A DNA stretch of 64,000 nt from positions 1 through 64,000 of the forward strand of contig JAPLTE010000129.1 in assembly GCA_026398235.1 (NCBI GenBank). The letters run 5' to 3'. Shown here piece after piece: positions 62,241 to 64,000 of the stretch; the first letter of the stretch is position 1, and every line of letters begins with the position of its first letter. The position numbers and the translations under genes were made by a program. The notes below the pieces were generated by a model. The model ran no database searches. It was not told where the DNA came from and was given only the letters and a program-made list of their open reading frames with translations. This DNA is from Verrucomicrobiota bacterium. GTDB lineage: Bacteria; Verrucomicrobiota; Verrucomicrobiia; Chthoniobacterales; Chthoniobacteraceae.

Positions 62241-64000
62241 ATGAAAATCGTATTACGACCCGCTGGTATTTCCTTTTTTGCCTTCGTTTGCGGAGTTGTT
62301 GTCCCACGGTTCCTTATTGCAACCAGTTTGGCGGCATTTCAGCTCTGCGCTTCCTCAGCAAAATGCGCTGGTACGGAAACGTCCCTGGCCTCCGACAACT
62401 TGGAACGGGGGTTCGCACAACCTCCCCCTGAGAGCAAGCCGTGGTGCTACTGGTATTGGTTAAGCGGCCATATCAGCAAAGAAGGTATCACCAAAGACCT
62501 GGAGGCGATGGCGAGATGGGGAATTGGACAGGCCGCCATCGGAGATATCAATCGCCCGAACATCGCACGTGGTCCGGTGGCCCCATTAAGCGATGACTAT
62601 TTTGCCATGATCGAGCACGCGGTGCGCGAGGGGGAGCGGCTCGGGGTAAACATTTCCATGTTCAACTGCTCGGGATGGAGCCAGGCTGGCGGTCCTTGGA
62701 TCAAACCGGAACAGGCGATGCGGTATCTGGATTGCACCGAACGGCGTGTCAGCGGCCCGAGCGTCTTCAAAGACAAGCTGCCGGAACCTGAAAGCAAGGG
62801 AACGAAAGCCAGCCCCATTCCCGAAGACTTCGTGCAGAACGTGGCGGTTCTTGCGTTTCCATCGCCGCGTGGAGATGCCGATACACTGGCGCTTCAAGCG
62901 CCGAAGGTTACTTGCGATCCTGCAATTGAAAATGCCGACCTTTTGATGGACGGAAAGCTAGAGACGGTGGCCAGTTTTTCAGCGCCAGCCAAAAAGGGTG
63001 GCAAACTGGTGTTCGAGGTAACTGCGAGGGAGCCGTTTACAGCCCGCTCCTTGACGCTGCATCTGCCTTTGAGAAACGTAGAACCCGATCGCGGCAAAGC
63101 GGGGGCCTTTGATGCCGACTGCGAACTGTTGGCGGAGAACGCGGATGGTTCCTTCCGCAGCGTTCGCAAGTTTGATTACCGGCGCAATGCCTGTGGCGAA
63201 GCGACAGGCCCCATGACACGAGGGCCGGTCACTATCAGTTTTCCTTTGCAGAGCGCAAAACGGTTTCGCCTGGTTCTCGAAAACATCAAGCTGCGGAAAG
63301 ACATAAAGAAGGTATCTCTGGCGGAGATCGAGCTTTCAGGGGGCGCCCGACTAGAAAGTTTCATCGAGCAGCAACTCGGGAAAATGTGCCCTGAAATCCT
63401 GCCGCCTTGGGACTATTACCTTTGGCGGAGCCAGCCCGAACCGGATGCCCCCCAATTTTGCATCGACCCTTCCCGCATGGTTGATCTGACAAAGCAAGTT
63501 GCCGCCGGCGGTGTTTTAACATGGAATGTTCCACCGGGGGAATGGACGATTGTTCGCGTTGTTATGCGACCGACGGGAGTGAAAAACGTCCCGGCAGCAA
63601 AAGAAGCAACGGGGCTTGAAGTGGACAAGATGAGCCCTGCGGCCATGGCGGAGCACTACAAGGCCTATATGGGAAAAGTGGTGTCGCGAATTCCCGCAGA
63701 GCAGCGCAAGGCGCTCCGCGGTTTCATGATCGACAGCTACGAAACCGGTTCCCAGAACTGGACCGATGACGCCCGGGAAATGTTTATGAAGAGCTACGGG
63801 TATGATCCTATTCCCTGGCTGCCTACTTTGACAGGACGGCTGGTTGGCAGCGCGGATCAATCCACGCGCTTCATGTGGGATTTGCGCCGGTTCGTTGCGG
63901 ATCGTATCGCCAACGCCTACGGGAGCTTTCGCGATCTCGGCAACCGCGATGGCATGAAGTTTTGGCTGGAACCCTACGGCCACTATGGATTCCCTGCGGA
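62241..64000 (+). CDS. GH106-like alpha-L-rhamnosidase, 5' part (runs off the window)
   Basis: The frame is open from the ATG at 62241 to the window end (586 codons). The hydrophobic N-terminus (RPAGISFFAFVCGVVV) is a signal peptide or anchor. The catalytic-domain start is recognisable in KPWCYWYWLSGHISKEGITK and LEAMARWGIGQAAIGDINRP. Later blocks include MFNCSGWSQAGGPWIKPEQA, and FMIDSYETGSQNWTDDAREM near residue 495-515, which contains a conserved Glu of GH106-type enzymes. The family releases L-rhamnose from pectin and glycosides. Identification is from recalled motifs. It lies 45 bp after the isomerase and is probably co-transcribed. Confidence 0.75.
   Translation, partial: MKIVLRPAGISFFAFVCGVVVPRFLIATSLAAFQLCASSAKCAGTETSLASDNLERGFAQPPPESKPWCYWYWLSGHISKEGITKDLEAMARWGIGQAAIGDINRPNIARGPVAPLSDDYFAMIEHAVREGERLGVNISMFNCSGWSQAGGPWIKPEQAMRYLDCTERRVSGPSVFKDKLPEPESKGTKASPIPEDFVQNVAVLAFPSPRGDADTLALQAPKVTCDPAIENADLLMDGKLETVASFSAPAKKGGKLVFEVTAREPFTARSLTLHLPLRNVEPDRGKAGAFDADCELLAENADGSFRSVRKFDYRRNACGEATGPMTRGPVTISFPLQSAKRFRLVLENIKLRKDIKKVSLAEIELSGGARLESFIEQQLGKMCPEILPPWDYYLWRSQPEPDAPQFCIDPSRMVDLTKQVAAGGVLTWNVPPGEWTIVRVVMRPTGVKNVPAAKEATGLEVDKMSPAAMAEHYKAYMGKVVSRIPAEQRKALRGFMIDSYETGSQNWTDDAREMFMKSYGYDPIPWLPTLTGRLVGSADQSTRFMWDLRRFVADRIANAYGSFRDLGNRDGMKFWLEPYGHYGFPA

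Overview
The window reads as a high-GC, Gram-negative chromosome, most likely Verrucomicrobiota. The reasons are the DUF5069 protein, TamA/TamB-type outer-membrane biogenesis genes, many palindromic intergenic repeats, a GH106-like rhamnosidase locus and weak Shine-Dalgarno use. This is inferred from gene content, not from a database match.

Positions 1-33.5 kb are mostly housekeeping genes: hisI-trpE-trpG, tamB-tamA, hicBA, dnaE, an FMN reductase, two paralogous outer-membrane proteins, prs-rplY-pth-rpsF-ssb, a DUF5069 gene, ilvB, a HAD phosphatase, prfA with a membrane glycosyltransferase and a PIG-L deacetylase, rpmE, nagA-atpC, an SGNH hydrolase and a WYL regulator. Two transcription attenuators can be read from the sequence. 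The hisI-trpE-trpG leader encodes a peptide ending His-Trp-Trp-His-stop ahead of an intrinsic terminator. The ilvB leader encodes a 28-residue peptide with five consecutive valines ahead of another terminator.

From about 33.56 to 58.63 kb lies a genomic island integrated at a tRNA-Ser(CGA) gene. The intact tRNA is at the right end (58537-58628) and a direct repeat of its 3' half is at the left end (33564-33628). No integrase is recognisable. The island carries: (i) a TIGR04255-type three-gene cassette; (ii) a TerB protein, a BrxD-like ATPase and an Lhr/BrxHI-like helicase; (iii) a voltage-gated-type potassium channel; (iv) an RloC-like zinc-hook ATPase with a possible anticodon-nuclease C-terminus; (v) a frameshifted ASCH/PUA-like gene; and (vi) a twelve-kilobase minus-strand gene cluster.

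That last cluster (46205-58078) is the best candidate for an undescribed system. In transcription order it encodes a sigma-70-like factor, a two-TM protein, a repeat/SH3 membrane protein, a Ser/Thr kinase, a J-domain-like protein, a GrpE-like protein, a long Hsp70, a TPR protein, a stand-alone double Clp-N protein and a second, membrane-anchored J-like protein. It looks like a private Hsp70 machine with its own co-chaperones, kinase signalling and transcription factor. It also contains two short remnants of duplicated gene starts.

Right of the tRNA are a secreted phospholipase D-type nuclease, an AraC regulator, a divergent arabinose/fucose isomerase-like gene and the 5' part of a GH106-like glycoside hydrolase that runs off the window; together these suggest a deoxysugar or pentose utilisation locus.
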